Assembly (NCBI RefSeq): GCF_000300005.1 | Contig: NC_018691.1 | Coordinates: forward strand, 1,302,001-1,366,000 | Reading direction: 5' to 3' | DNA from: Alloalcanivorax dieselolei B5 | GTDB taxonomy: Bacteria > Pseudomonadota > Gammaproteobacteria > Pseudomonadales > Alcanivoracaceae | Length of the DNA stretch: 64,000 bases | Shown: piece after piece, positions 32,682-41,943 of the stretch | Position numbering within the stretch: the first letter of the stretch is position 1 | Layout: each line of letters starts with the position of its first letter | Notes under the pieces: generated by a model | The model's input: only the letters and a program-made list of their open reading frames with translations | Told to the model about the DNA's origin: nothing | Databases searched by the model: none | Translations under genes and position numbers: made by a program

Positions 32682-32919
32682 GATGTGTGAATATAACAGG
32701 AAACAGAAAAAAGAAGCTATCGCAGTCTTCCCGGCGCAGAGCGAAAGGAAAAAGATCAAGTCATAATAATAGCCCAGAGTCCGGGTTGAAGGATTTATCC
32801 GAAGCATATCTGAAGAAAGATTGGAAAGGTGGATAACATAGAGTCGGCACTGTTATATCTTCCGCCGTTTCGCCGGTCCAAACCGGCAGGTGTGTCAAGT
32901 GTCGTGAAGTTGAATGCAC

Positions 32920-33111
32920 ATGCCTACTAATATTCAGAGCCTTAAGCTGGCCATTGAAGAATGGTTGATTCGCAACCAAATCGACAAAGACACATTGTCC
33001 TATGAAATTTCTGATGTCGTGACCGTGGAGAACTTCACCTAAACGATGCTGATTTGGTTCGGTTATTCGAGGGTTGGTTGCACACTATGCTCGTGATACC
33101 GGGGGTAAAGA
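32920..33111 (+). pseudogene. 5' part of a decayed gene interrupted by IS66
   Basis: A 40-codon frame MPTNIQSLKLAIEEWLIRNQIDKDTLSYEIS ends at TAA 33042. Beyond the stop the sequence continues as NDADLVRLFEGWLHTML in a shifted frame up to the IS66 insertion point. The right-hand remainder (35587-35643) reads KEYIESFGYYFEH. Together they look like one small protein gene with a nonsense/frameshift history before or after IS66 insertion. The family is unnamed here. The stretch 32682-32919 shows no further gene. Confidence 0.6.
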
Positions 33112-33136
33112 GTAAGCGTCCGGTAATCCCACCTTG

Positions 33137-34714
33137 TCAGGCGGAGGTCGGCGCCCAGTTTTGCGGCAGGAGTTCGTCGATGGCGTTGTTCTTGTGCGTC
33201 GGCAGCCGAGCCAGCACATCCTTCAGATACGCATAAGGATCGTGGCCGTTCAGCTTCGCCGACTGGATCAGGCTCATGACGGCGGCCGCACGTTGACCAC
33301 TGCGCAGAGAGCCCGCGAACAGCCAGTTATTGCGCCCCAGCGCCCAGGGGCGGATCTGGTTTTCCACCCGGTTGTTGTCGATCGGCACCGCGCCATCGTC
33401 CAGGTAGCGCGTCAGCGCCGCCCAGCGTTTCAGGCTGTAGTCCAGGGCTTTGGCCGTACCCGAGCCGTCCGGGACTTTTTGCCGTCGGGAGATCATCCAT
33501 TGGTGCAGGGCGTCGGCGATGGGCCGGGCTTTTTCGTTGCGCAAGCGCTGGCGGTCTTTATCCGGCAGATCCTTCGCCTCTCGCTCGATCCCGTACAGCG
33601 CACCGATGGACTCCAGCGCTTGGGCGGCCAGCTCACTCTTGTTGGCCACGTGCAGGTCGTGGAACTTGCGACGGGCGTGCGCCAGGCAACCGATCTCGGT
33701 AATGCCCTCGCCGAAGCCCGCCTTATAGCCAGCGTAGTCGTCACACACCAGCTTGCCATGCCAGTCCCCCAGGAAGGCGCGGGCGTGTGCGCCCGCCCGG
33801 CTGGGCGCGAAGTCGTAGACCGTGGCCTTCAGTTCAGAGAACGAGGTGCTGCAGTAAGCCCACACATAGGCCCGGTGGGTTTTCTTCTTGCCCGGTGCCA
33901 GCATCGCTACCGGCGTTTCATCCGCGTGCAGCACCGGCTGGGCTAGCAACTGGGCTCTGAGCGCATCCACCAGTGGCTGCAACCACACACCGCAGGTGCC
34001 CACCCACTCGGCCAGGGTGGAACGGGGGATCGCCAGACCGGCCCGGCCGAAGATGCGCTCCTGGCGGTACAGGGGCAGATGATCGGCGTACTTGGCCACC
34101 AGCACCTGGGCCAGCAGCCCAGACGTCGGGATGCCTTTGTCGATGACTTGCCTCGGCACCGGCGCCTGGATCAAGGTCTCGCATTGCTCGCAGGCCCACT
34201 TGCCCCGGATATGGCGCTCCACCGTGAACTCGCCCGGCACGTAGTCCAGCTTCTCGCTGATGTCCTCGCCGACGCGCTTGAGCGCACACCCACAGCGGCA
34301 TTGCGTATCCTCGGGTTCATGGTGGATCAGGGTGCGGGGCAGTTGGGGCGGTAGCGGGGCGCGCTTGGGCTGTTGCTTGGCAGCGGCGGGGGGCGCCTGC
34401 GTTGGAAGTAACTCGGCCAGCTCCGCCTCCATGGCGGCCAGGTCGGCGTCGATCAGTTCGTCAAGCAACTGGCCCTGCACGCCCTTGAACTGCTCGCTGC
34501 GCCGGGCGAACTTGTGGCGCTTGAGCAGCGCCAGTTCGTGGGCCTGTTTCTCGATCACCGCGTCGCGGTGACGGATCGCTTTTTCTTGTTGGCTGAGGGT
34601 CCGGTCATTTTGGGCGAGGACCCGATCCTTGCTCTCCAAGTGATCGAACAACTCGGTGGCCAGGGCACGGAGTTGGTCGGGAGAGAGGGCGTTGAGGTCA
34701 GGGCGCGAGGTCAT
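33137..34714 (-). CDS. tnpC: IS66 transposase TnpC
   Basis: 525 aa. Order of parts: N-terminal coiled region with SKDRVLAQNDRTLSQQEKAIRHRD, a zinc-finger-like HEPEDTQCRCGCALKR, then WACEQCETLIQAPVPRQVIDKG, and the DDE core with LHADETPVAML, LVCDDYAGYKAGF and VENQIRPWALGRNNWLFAGSLRSG (catalytic Glu). It ends with the C-terminal IS66 box HKNNAIDELLPQNW. Full length for the family, probably functional. Confidence 0.95.
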   Translation of the reverse strand: MTSRPDLNALSPDQLRALATELFDHLESKDRVLAQNDRTLSQQEKAIRHRDAVIEKQAHELALLKRHKFARRSEQFKGVQGQLLDELIDADLAAMEAELAELLPTQAPPAAAKQQPKRAPLPPQLPRTLIHHEPEDTQCRCGCALKRVGEDISEKLDYVPGEFTVERHIRGKWACEQCETLIQAPVPRQVIDKGIPTSGLLAQVLVAKYADHLPLYRQERIFGRAGLAIPRSTLAEWVGTCGVWLQPLVDALRAQLLAQPVLHADETPVAMLAPGKKKTHRAYVWAYCSTSFSELKATVYDFAPSRAGAHARAFLGDWHGKLVCDDYAGYKAGFGEGITEIGCLAHARRKFHDLHVANKSELAAQALESIGALYGIEREAKDLPDKDRQRLRNEKARPIADALHQWMISRRQKVPDGSGTAKALDYSLKRWAALTRYLDDGAVPIDNNRVENQIRPWALGRNNWLFAGSLRSGQRAAAVMSLIQSAKLNGHDPYAYLKDVLARLPTHKNNAIDELLPQNWAPTSA

Positions 34715-34788
34715 GCGGACAGTATGCCAAGCCAGCGCCCGGTGGGCGATTGGAGGTTGGGCGTATAGCCAACGGGAACGAGGTGTGG

Positions 34789-35124
34789 TTACAGCACCGA
34801 GATCACGGCCTCGTCGCCCAGTCGCTGCCAGGGCAGGCCCTGCACCAGGGCGGCCAGTTGTTCTTCATTCAGGCGCAACTGATCGCCGCGCCAAGCGTCA
34901 CCCCAGTGGAACTTGCCCCGATGGAGCCGGCGGGCGCACAGCCAGATACCGAAGCCGTCGTGGATCAGCACTTTCATGCGGTTGCCCCGGCGGTTGGCGA
35001 ACAGGTAAGCCTGATGTGGCTTCGCCGCACCGAACACCTGGATCACCCGGGCCAGGGCCTTGTCCGGTCCGGCGCGCATGTCCAGTGGCGCGGTGGCCAG
35101 CCAGATCTCGTCGATGCGGATCAT
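34789..35124 (-). CDS. tnpB: IS66 accessory protein TnpB
   Basis: 111 aa. It has the IS66 Orf2 pattern: IDEIWLATAPLDMRAGPDKALARVIQVFGAAKPHQAYLFANRRGNRMKVLIHDGFGIWLCARRLHRGKFHW. Start ATG 35124 overlaps the tnpA stop (ATGA), indicating coupled translation. The longer in-frame version starts inside tnpA and is not preferred. Needed for transposition in IS66 elements, exact role unknown. Confidence 0.93.
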   Translation of the reverse strand: MIRIDEIWLATAPLDMRAGPDKALARVIQVFGAAKPHQAYLFANRRGNRMKVLIHDGFGIWLCARRLHRGKFHWGDAWRGDQLRLNEEQLAALVQGLPWQRLGDEAVISVL

Positions 35125-35504
35125 CGCAGCAGCTCGCGTAACAGGGCCAGGCACTGATGGGCTTGCTCGGCGGGCCATTCCACGATGACCGGTCCGCCGG
35201 AGCGGGGCACTTCAATGCGGATGCGGTTACCCGACTCCTTGGCGCAAGACCGGTCAGGAGGGCTCGACGCCACCGGTACCGCCAAGGGCATAAACGCGGG
35301 TGACGTTATTGTCTGGCCGGCTTGCTCGGCTTCACGGATCCAGCGGCGGACCAGGTTGGCGTTGAGTTGGTTGTCCAGGGCGATCCGGGAGACGGACACG
35401 CCCGGTTCCTGACAGGCGGCCACGATGTGCGCCTTGAACTCACGGGAGAAGTGACGGCGACGTCGTGGTTGAGGTTGGGGCTGAGATACGCTTAACGGGT
35501 CCAT
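35121..35504 (-). CDS. tnpA: IS66 accessory protein TnpA
   Basis: 127 aa. Helix-turn-helix (HTH_Tnp_1-like) protein: RRRRHFSREFKAHIVAACQEPGVSVSRIALDNQLNANLVRRWIREAEQAG. It likely binds the element ends. No Shine-Dalgarno is visible before its ATG. Instead a 14-bp inverted repeat (35505-35540) abuts the start, so initiation may be masked or leaderless. Confidence 0.92.
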   Translation of the reverse strand: MDPLSVSQPQPQPRRRRHFSREFKAHIVAACQEPGVSVSRIALDNQLNANLVRRWIREAEQAGQTITSPAFMPLAVPVASSPPDRSCAKESGNRIRIEVPRSGGPVIVEWPAEQAHQCLALLRELLR

Positions 35505-35540
35505 CGATAGTGTCCACTAAGAAATAAGTGGACACTATCG
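35505..35540. promoter_or_regulatory. Perfect inverted repeat abutting tnpA start
   Basis: CGATAGTGTCCACT and AGTGGACACTATCG are 14-bp exact inverted arms with an 8-bp spacer. The arm's last base is adjacent to the tnpA ATG on the minus strand, so it occupies the usual RBS position and could fold in the mRNA or bind TnpA. Confidence 0.6.
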
Positions 35541-35640
35541 TGAAGGCCGCAACCGTCGACTCAAGATGGGGTCGCCGGACGCTTACGGTAAAGAATACAT
35601 TGAATCCTTCGGTTACTACTTTGAGCATAGGAAGAAATGC

Positions 35641-35695
35641 CATGAGCAGTCAGTGTTATACCCGGGAATTCAAGGACGAAGCAGTTTTAGAGGTG
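35641..35695 (+). pseudogene. IS3-family OrfA N-terminal remnant
   Basis: ATG 35641 opens MSSQCYTREFKDEAVLEV, the typical first residues of an IS3-family OrfA helix-turn-helix protein (RYTxEFKxEAV). The similarity ends after ~18 codons in unrelated sequence. It is a short scar next to the IS66 target gene remnant. Confidence 0.5.
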
Positions 35696-35769
35696 GATTT
35701 ATGGTGGTTGCGTTGGAGAGAAGTGTGGCTTGCTTTGATTTTCGGGCGTAACCAATTATTAGAAAGCGA

Positions 35770-36306
35770 CTAGTCAATCCAAACCACTATTTCTAAGCCC
35801 AATCTCCTGCCTACGTCGATAACTATTTCTTTCAAATCAGTATTCATGGCTTTTCCCGACTCAATGAGCACCGCTGCGTATGGTTCAGCCGCCTCTATGC
35901 TATGAGCGCGCTGAAACACCGAGATTACAACTGCCTTCCAGTCCCGGCTATTCCCCCAGCAAATGATCTTTCCGTCGCTCAATAGACGACCATGAGGCTT
36001 ATCGAACTCCGCTTTAACTTTGGCATCATTTATATCTAGGCCTGCGGAGAAAAATACTTTGTTCGAACTGCTACCTAGATGCATCTTTAAATAAGGCTTT
36101 AGCAGCGAATCCTTGATATACACTCTAACTTTTCGGGGGTCCATAAAATAAGCTAGGACGCCGCCGATATCAATATCCTTGGACCAGTTCTCGTACCAGA
36201 TCGCACGGTCGAGATCGGATAGGCGGGCCCAATCCAGCTCGTCTGCCTTGTTCCATATCTTTTTTTGAACCTTCTCTCGGATTTCCTTGGGAACGGCGGC
36301 ACTCAT
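35770..36306 (-). CDS. Unknown protein ending the methylase/ATPase/helicase operon
   Basis: 178 aa, no named domain recognised. Helical N-terminus (EIREKVQKKIWNKADELDWARLSDLDRAIWYENWSKDIDIGGVLAYFMD), then an alpha/beta part (KVRVYIKDSLLKPYLKMHLG, GRLLSDGKIICWGNSRDWKAVVISVFQRAHSI). The ATG overlaps the helicase stop by 4 bp (ATGA), so it is translated with the operon and is likely a component of the same restriction-type system. Conserved Trp/Asp residues suggest a dedicated partner of the helicase. Confidence 0.8.
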   Translation of the reverse strand: MSAAVPKEIREKVQKKIWNKADELDWARLSDLDRAIWYENWSKDIDIGGVLAYFMDPRKVRVYIKDSLLKPYLKMHLGSSSNKVFFSAGLDINDAKVKAEFDKPHGRLLSDGKIICWGNSRDWKAVVISVFQRAHSIEAAEPYAAVLIESGKAMNTDLKEIVIDVGRRLGLEIVVWID

Positions 36307-37979
36307 TGAACTGCTCCAGGGGAAGGAGGCATAGGAAAGTTGAATTCGGGAAGCTCCAGTTTCGCGTCTCCCTCCCGGTTGAACAGATCAGCTTGATCGA
36401 GCAGCCACTCGAACATAAAGTGCCCCGCACCTTGATCAGAAAACTGAACAATACGTTCTACCAAGTCGAGTCGTTCAACGTCTCCAGAAATCGATTTCTG
36501 CAAGTCGATAACTTCGGATATTCGACGCAAATCGCTGACAAAATCCAGTACTACGACTTTATCTTTGTTCGGCGCCAATCGTAGCCCCCGGCCAAGCTGT
36601 TGAACGAATATACGGCGACTATGGGTTACTCGCATAAAGGCGAGCATGTCGACATCCGGAACATCGACGCCCTCATTGAATATGTCCACCGTCGTTACTG
36701 CGTTGATTGTGCCTCGGCGTAGCGCAGCCATGGTTTTCTCTCGGTCGCGAGGAGACATCTCTCCGGTGATGTGAGCGGATCTAAAACCATATAGTTTGAG
36801 CATGGCGGAAAAGGATTTCGCATGCTCGACGCCAGCACAGAATACGACAAGGCTGCGGCGAGATTCTCTTTTGAATGTGTCCGCGATAACTCGCGCGGCC
36901 TCTTCATCACGAGTCGATATGAGAAGCCGTGTGTTTAGTTCCTTGATTGAATACTCGTGACGCGACCTTTGTCTGACGAAGTCCCAATCGATGTTGTCAG
37001 CGAGTAATCGGTAATCTGCTTCACAAAGAAATCCGCGGCGTAAGCCTTCGTCTATCCCGATTTTCGTCACCGGCTGTCCAAGTATAGTGTCGATGTCGAA
37101 GCGATCTCCCCTCCAAGGGGTCGCGGTGGCACCACCAACCATGGGTGCGCCCAGCTGGTCGATTACGCGGCGGAAGCTTTCGGACCCAATATGGTGCGCC
37201 TCGTCGACCCAGATGAGACCGAACTCGGGTAATGTTTCGAGCCTGGGAAGAACGCTTTGGACGGTGGCAAACGTAATACCGTCCCAGAAGGTCGGCTGCT
37301 CCCCGCCAATTAGGAGGTGGGTGGGGATGTTCTTGGGTAATTGCTGCCAGAATTCCCTCTGCAACTGCTCGACCAACTCGCGCTTGTCCGCCAATACCAG
37401 GATGCGCCCCGAATCGATGACCCCATCTCGAAGTAATTGGGCAGTGGTCTCGGCCATGACTACGGTTTTTCCCAGTCCAGTGGCTAGCACCACTTGCCCG
37501 CGGCCGGTTTCCCTCAGGGAGGCAGTCAACCGCTGGACGCAATCATCCTGATAGTCGCGTAGATCGCGCCGAGCCCTAGGGTATTCTGGGCTGCGGCGCA
37601 TCATTTCCAGCAGCGTCGCCGGGGGGAGTGATTCTATTCGGATGCCAAGTCTCGTCCAGCGATCGATTGAGGAGTTTAACGCCGGGCCGAATGCACGCGA
37701 GGTAGCAATGGCGAGTCGATCGGCCTTATAAAAACGAGATGCCTCCACCACTTCGTCGACCGCATTCGGATCGGGATAACTGTCGCTAGTGAATTTGCAT
37801 TGTACCACCCAGAGTTGGCTATTTTTCACACCGAGCACATCCGCGCCACGGTCACCGGAGCCGCCCACAATACGGACGTCCTCGAACGCATTTTGTACCA
37901 ACAGTCTCGCCACGTCGCGTTCGAAAGCCCGCCAGGAACCGTTTAGTAGGCGGCGTGAATCGAGAAAGTAACCTTCCAT
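36303..37979 (-). CDS. SF2 helicase with N-terminal Mrr/PD-(D/E)XK-like nuclease domain
   Basis: 558 aa. The N-terminal domain (~15-110) has the Mrr-type restriction endonuclease pattern: AFERDVARLLVQNAFEDVRIVGGSGDRGADVLGVKNSQLWVVQCKFTSD, giving the GxxD...QCK (D-QxK) catalytic signature. Then come SF2 motifs: DYQDDCVQRL, GLGKTVVMAETT (Walker A), DEAHHIG (DEAH-box) and TATPWRGD, and motif VI-like QQLGRGLRLAP. It probably translocates along and cuts unmodified DNA as the restriction subunit. It starts overlapping the ATPase gene end. Confidence 0.9.
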   Translation of the reverse strand: MEGYFLDSRRLLNGSWRAFERDVARLLVQNAFEDVRIVGGSGDRGADVLGVKNSQLWVVQCKFTSDSYPDPNAVDEVVEASRFYKADRLAIATSRAFGPALNSSIDRWTRLGIRIESLPPATLLEMMRRSPEYPRARRDLRDYQDDCVQRLTASLRETGRGQVVLATGLGKTVVMAETTAQLLRDGVIDSGRILVLADKRELVEQLQREFWQQLPKNIPTHLLIGGEQPTFWDGITFATVQSVLPRLETLPEFGLIWVDEAHHIGSESFRRVIDQLGAPMVGGATATPWRGDRFDIDTILGQPVTKIGIDEGLRRGFLCEADYRLLADNIDWDFVRQRSRHEYSIKELNTRLLISTRDEEAARVIADTFKRESRRSLVVFCAGVEHAKSFSAMLKLYGFRSAHITGEMSPRDREKTMAALRRGTINAVTTVDIFNEGVDVPDVDMLAFMRVTHSRRIFVQQLGRGLRLAPNKDKVVVLDFVSDLRRISEVIDLQKSISGDVERLDLVERIVQFSDQGAGHFMFEWLLDQADLFNREGDAKLELPEFNFPMPPSPGAVQ

Positions 37980-37980
37980 A

Positions 37981-40323
37981 TCAAATAATTCCGTCCTGCC
38001 CGAGTAGTCGAACGGAAAGTGTCGCCCGAATTAATTCGTCGCGATCACATCGGTCGAGATCCCTAGGGCTTTGGGACGAAAGCCAAACTGCGTCGGCGAG
38101 ATAGGCGTCATAACGTTCCAGAACGCGCTCCCTGGCTTCTTTATTCACTTTCGTGTCACCGTAATCCAGAGAGGAATAGGGTTGGGCCCAGAATCTCCCG
38201 TCGAAGAACAGTTCCGGATGCTGGCGCACGAATTGCTTGATATCTTCAGCCTCCGCATAAGAGAGAAACTCGCCCGTATCAATAACAGCTTGGGAGCTCG
38301 TTATGCCCGAAGAAGCAATTTTTCGCCTGACTTTGTCTTGAGCCGCCTGAGACAATTCAGAAAATAGCGTCTCGAATGAATTATCCTGACTGGACTCACT
38401 TATGGAATGGGCTATATCGCGGAGCGATCTTTCGGCGAAGGAGATTATGCTTTTCGGGTCCAGTTTTGCGTCTTCCGCGTATTCATTTCTAAGATCGGAA
38501 AGGATCGTAGAAAACACTGCTGAGTTTGGACTCGCTTCTTTCAAGAACTCGTAAGTTTTAAATGCCAGCTCGCAGAGCACTGCGTCCATAGGGGTCATGG
38601 TTACCGAACGGAAGACAGGGTGATCTGGATCGAATAGGAATAGGTAAGTCCGGGTGCCGGGGTCTTCAATTTTAAGAGTCCATGGGGCTTTGACGGGTAA
38701 ATCAGGGTCGTTGGAGGTAACCATGAACGCCTCCACGGTGAACTCGACTTTCAGCAGGGGGTGTTTATAAACCCTGGATAGTTCGTGCAATTTTTGCCGT
38801 GCGGGTGCGATGGGTTCGCTTTTGTACTCTTCCCCGGTTTCAGAAATAGTAGAAGAATCCCTTTCCTCGGTAGCTGTGCCATCATCTTCGTCTAAAAATC
38901 CTTCCGGCACTGCGGGAGAGGCTGACCCTGGGCCAGTTGTGGTCGGTGTTCCTCCGACTATGCCACGGTCTTCTTCCTCGACCAGTTCGTACCACTTCTC
39001 GTCGCCCTGGTAGTCCGGGTCTCCTTTATGAAACAGATCGGCCATCTCTAAGGCGCGCTCATTGTTCTTGACCGCCAGAATGCGTGACCATCGCCCAGTC
39101 TTCCCTTGCGGACTGCTGCGGCGGAACGCCTGAAATAAACGATATAGGGGCGCATTTGATGGCTCGAACGCCAAAGCCTTGGCTTTTTGCGGTTGCAGCG
39201 GTCCCTCACCTCGCACCAGGGTCACCATTTCCGACCATGATGTGTCATCACGTTCGAAGCGGTCCTTCGTGTAACTCACCCGGCAGTGGTCCAGGTGTAT
39301 CTCGCCAATAAAGCGACCACGATTACGCTGATCGTCAATGGGGTATTCCCGCTCGCTCCGCTCTCCACCGGTCCAAACGAACAGATCTTTGTTTTGGGCT
39401 TCGATAACGCGCCCATTCCTGATGATGTCGATGCCGAAATCTTCTTCGTGCATGTATCGTTGAAGCCCTACCCAGCCGTGAAGTCGGCGTTTCAGCTCGA
39501 CGGTCTTGCATTCGGGGCTGCCTGTAGGGCAGCCTTGTTCTCCGGAAAAAGACAGCATGCAGCTGAGACAGTAGTGCCGTGACGGCAACTCGAAATCGAA
39601 CGATTCCACAGCGTGAACTGGTTTTCCATCGCTGCCCTGTACCGAGCGATCGGGGTCCCAATGGCATGGGCGCTTGGCCTGTATAGTTTGGCTATTGATT
39701 TGGAGCGTGAAAGCGTCTTTCGACAAAAGCAGAGGCGCATAGATCCGCGCCAGTTGCCGTCGTATTTTGTTAAGATTCGCGCTCTTTGAGAAATACGTTC
39801 TCTGATCGGCTTTCAATCTAAGAACCTTGATCTCGGTACCGTGGGTGGCTGGATCGGGCTTGGGGCGGGCCAAGCGGGGAGTCTGATACGCGCGCGTTCG
39901 ACGCAATTCATTCAAATCGATTCGCAGGCCGGTCCATTCTTTGTCACCGCTCCTCGTGGTATACACTTCGGTGACCATGCCCAGGCGAGCGGTCGCGATA
40001 TTGAATCCCATTCCGAAAAGCCCGAGGTTGTCCAGAGGATTGTTACCGCTCCATCCGGCGCGGACCGCGTGCTCCAGTTGTTCCAAAGTCATACCGGGGC
40101 CGTTGTCCCGAACAGTGACGCTCGCATCGTCCTTGTTTTGTGTGGGCAGGCTGATGACAACCGATGGGGCTTCGACGTCGGCACTGTCCCGGCGCGCGTT
40201 GATGAAAGCGTCGATGCTATTGTCGATTAGCTCGGCCAGGCACTTCCATTGATCGAGGTTAATTTCCCCGAGGATTTGTAAAACCCGGGGATCTGGGGTC
40301 AAATCGAATTCTGAGGCAGTCAT
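37981..40323 (-). CDS. GHKL (MORC/MutL-like) ATPase of the defence operon
   Basis: 780 aa. The N-terminal GHKL fold has N-box ELIDNSIDA (~27-35), G1 RDNGPGMTLEQ and G2 NLGLFGMGFNIATA, as in MORC-type HATPase_c_3 proteins. The C-terminal half is long and unfamiliar, with a charged linker rich in Glu/Asp/Ser around residue 470-520. ATG 40323 has AGGAAA upstream, preferred over a GTG overlapping the methylase stop. MutL-/MORC-like ATPases in methylase-Vsr operons are known from comparative genomics as restriction-associated. Confidence 0.88.
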   Translation of the reverse strand: MTASEFDLTPDPRVLQILGEINLDQWKCLAELIDNSIDAFINARRDSADVEAPSVVISLPTQNKDDASVTVRDNGPGMTLEQLEHAVRAGWSGNNPLDNLGLFGMGFNIATARLGMVTEVYTTRSGDKEWTGLRIDLNELRRTRAYQTPRLARPKPDPATHGTEIKVLRLKADQRTYFSKSANLNKIRRQLARIYAPLLLSKDAFTLQINSQTIQAKRPCHWDPDRSVQGSDGKPVHAVESFDFELPSRHYCLSCMLSFSGEQGCPTGSPECKTVELKRRLHGWVGLQRYMHEEDFGIDIIRNGRVIEAQNKDLFVWTGGERSEREYPIDDQRNRGRFIGEIHLDHCRVSYTKDRFERDDTSWSEMVTLVRGEGPLQPQKAKALAFEPSNAPLYRLFQAFRRSSPQGKTGRWSRILAVKNNERALEMADLFHKGDPDYQGDEKWYELVEEEDRGIVGGTPTTTGPGSASPAVPEGFLDEDDGTATEERDSSTISETGEEYKSEPIAPARQKLHELSRVYKHPLLKVEFTVEAFMVTSNDPDLPVKAPWTLKIEDPGTRTYLFLFDPDHPVFRSVTMTPMDAVLCELAFKTYEFLKEASPNSAVFSTILSDLRNEYAEDAKLDPKSIISFAERSLRDIAHSISESSQDNSFETLFSELSQAAQDKVRRKIASSGITSSQAVIDTGEFLSYAEAEDIKQFVRQHPELFFDGRFWAQPYSSLDYGDTKVNKEARERVLERYDAYLADAVWLSSQSPRDLDRCDRDELIRATLSVRLLGQDGII

Positions 40324-40337
40324 AGCGTTTCCTGTTT

Positions 40338-41540
40338 TCACCTAACAATTTGCCGAGTGCTAGGTTTCTTGTTGTTCTCGCATTTCATCAAACTGTTTAC
40401 CACGGACTTCGCCACGACCTCGGCTAACCGAACCGGAACGGCATTTCCCAACTGCCGCATGGTTTGGCTCCAAGAGCCGTGGAATTCGTATTCGTCGGGG
40501 AATGTTTGCAGCCTCGCTGCTTCTCGCACGGTGAAGTAACGAATGCTTCCATCGTCTTTGACAAACATGTTCTCTCCACCAGGGACGCCATGGTGTCCGG
40601 CTTTCAACGTTTTCGCAGGCTCGTCAAGAGCGCTTCCAGTATGGCCCACATAAGTGCGCGCTCCCGGCGTGAAAACGTGATTTGCTATTCCGTTGTTGGG
40701 ATGAACTTCGGGGTCGGGTAAGTCGAGCAACGCATCACGAGTTGTTCGCCAGCGCTCCAGCTCCAATGAATCGGCGTTGCCGCTTAGGAGTTGTACTTGT
40801 CTTGCATGCCGGTTCGGTATTTTGTGCATGCGCCGTCTATCGAGTTGGTGTTCATCCCAGTAGCTTCCATCAATCCATTTTGAGATGAGCAGGGCTGCTT
40901 CCGAATGTGTTTTTTTAGGGAAAGACCATTCGGCGCCGATATCTGATCGAATTCCGACAAAGAAAACGCGTTCCCGTTTTTGTGGTATGCCGAAATCTGC
41001 AGCATTAAGAACATTGAAAAGGACATTGTATGTTGGGGCGTTCTTGTTTGAAGAGTGATGCTTTTCTAACCGTGAACGATGTTGTATCCATTTCTCTCCC
41101 TTTTTTCGAGAGATTTGGGGGTACTGTAGTTGCAAATGTATATAGGAAAAGTAAGGGATGAAAGCTTCACGCATTAGGCCTTTGACGTTCTCAAAGATAA
41201 AGGCTTTAGGCATGAGTTCTCGGACGGCCCGTACGGCTTCCGGAAACATATCTCTTTGATCACGGTGTGCCTGGTGCTTTCCTCCCATAGAAAATGGTTG
41301 GCAGGGAGGGCCTCCGGAGACAACCGCGATATCGGAAGTCAAGGAGCTGAAGTCGAAGGTGCGCGCATCTACCTCGTGAACCGGCCAACCTTCGACGGCG
41401 TGAGCGTGGTGCCGTTGGTTTTCTCTGAAAGTCTCGCATGCATAGTGGTCCCATTCTATGACGGCGGCATGCTGGAATCCCGCGTTCCCCATACCAATTG
41501 CGAGGCCACCGGCCCCCGCGAAGAGCTCAACACTGCGCAT
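40338..41540 (-). CDS. dcm: DNA (cytosine-5-)-methyltransferase
   Basis: 400 aa. All C5-methylase motifs are present: motif I ELFAGAGGLAIGM, motif IV GGPPCQPFSMGGK with the catalytic Cys, motif VI FENVKGL, motif VIII QKRERVFFVGIR, and motif X GNAVPVRLAEVV. ATG 41540 is preferred, since it overlaps the vsr stop (ATGCGCAGTGTTGA) and gives MRSVELFAGAGG. It modifies host DNA to protect it from the operon's nuclease and may produce sites whose deamination the adjacent Vsr repairs. Recognition sequence unknown. Confidence 0.95.
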   Translation of the reverse strand: MRSVELFAGAGGLAIGMGNAGFQHAAVIEWDHYACETFRENQRHHAHAVEGWPVHEVDARTFDFSSLTSDIAVVSGGPPCQPFSMGGKHQAHRDQRDMFPEAVRAVRELMPKAFIFENVKGLMREAFIPYFSYIHLQLQYPQISRKKGEKWIQHRSRLEKHHSSNKNAPTYNVLFNVLNAADFGIPQKRERVFFVGIRSDIGAEWSFPKKTHSEAALLISKWIDGSYWDEHQLDRRRMHKIPNRHARQVQLLSGNADSLELERWRTTRDALLDLPDPEVHPNNGIANHVFTPGARTYVGHTGSALDEPAKTLKAGHHGVPGGENMFVKDDGSIRYFTVREAARLQTFPDEYEFHGSWSQTMRQLGNAVPVRLAEVVAKSVVNSLMKCENNKKPSTRQIVR

Positions 41541-41940
41541 CGAGAAATTCCTTAATCCTGTTCTTGAGCTTGCAGACATCAGCAAGCTCGCATTCCCATA
41601 TGATCAACACACTCCAATTCTCCTCTCGAAGCGCTTTTTCATTCTTCAAATCTCGTTGACGGTTGGCTTCAAATTTTGCTAGCCAAAACTCTTGTCTTGA
41701 CTTCGGTGTTCGCGCCAAGTGGCAACTCGGGTGGCGATGCCAAAAGCAACCATGAACGAAAATTACCTTCCTCCGCGTACGAAACACTAGATCCGGTTTG
41801 CCGGGGAGGTCCTTGGCATGCAATCGATAGCGATAGCCCATGCCATGGGTTAGTCTTCGAACCAACATCTCCGGCACGGTGTCTCGTGAGCGCACGCGTC
41901 CCATGATTTCCGAGCGTCGCGTTGGATTGACGTCGTCCAT
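41527..41940 (-). CDS. vsr: Very short patch repair endonuclease (Vsr)
   Basis: 137 aa, normal length. The Vsr pattern includes RRSEIMGRVRSRDTVPEMLVRR, the catalytic PDLVF aspartate, zinc/active-site motif VHGCFWHRHPSC and later SVLIIWECEL. It nicks T:G mismatches arising from deamination of 5-methylcytosine, limiting mutation at the methylase sites. The gene overlaps the methylase by 14 bp, so both are cotranslated. Confidence 0.95.
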   Translation of the reverse strand: MDDVNPTRRSEIMGRVRSRDTVPEMLVRRLTHGMGYRYRLHAKDLPGKPDLVFRTRRKVIFVHGCFWHRHPSCHLARTPKSRQEFWLAKFEANRQRDLKNEKALREENWSVLIIWECELADVCKLKNRIKEFLDAQC

Positions 41941-41943
41941 CCG

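Larger units (their letters stand above)
33112..35586 (-). mobile_element. IS66-family insertion sequence, complete with 8-bp TSD
   Basis: Terminal inverted repeats begin GTAAGCGTCCGG at 33112 and, reversed, at 35586. Both are flanked by the 8-bp direct repeat GGTAAAGA (33104-33111 and 35587-35594), the duplication length typical for IS66. The element is 2475 bp and carries tnpA, tnpB and tnpC in order on the minus strand with no obvious disruption. The intact ends and identical TSD indicate recent insertion. Confidence 0.95.
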
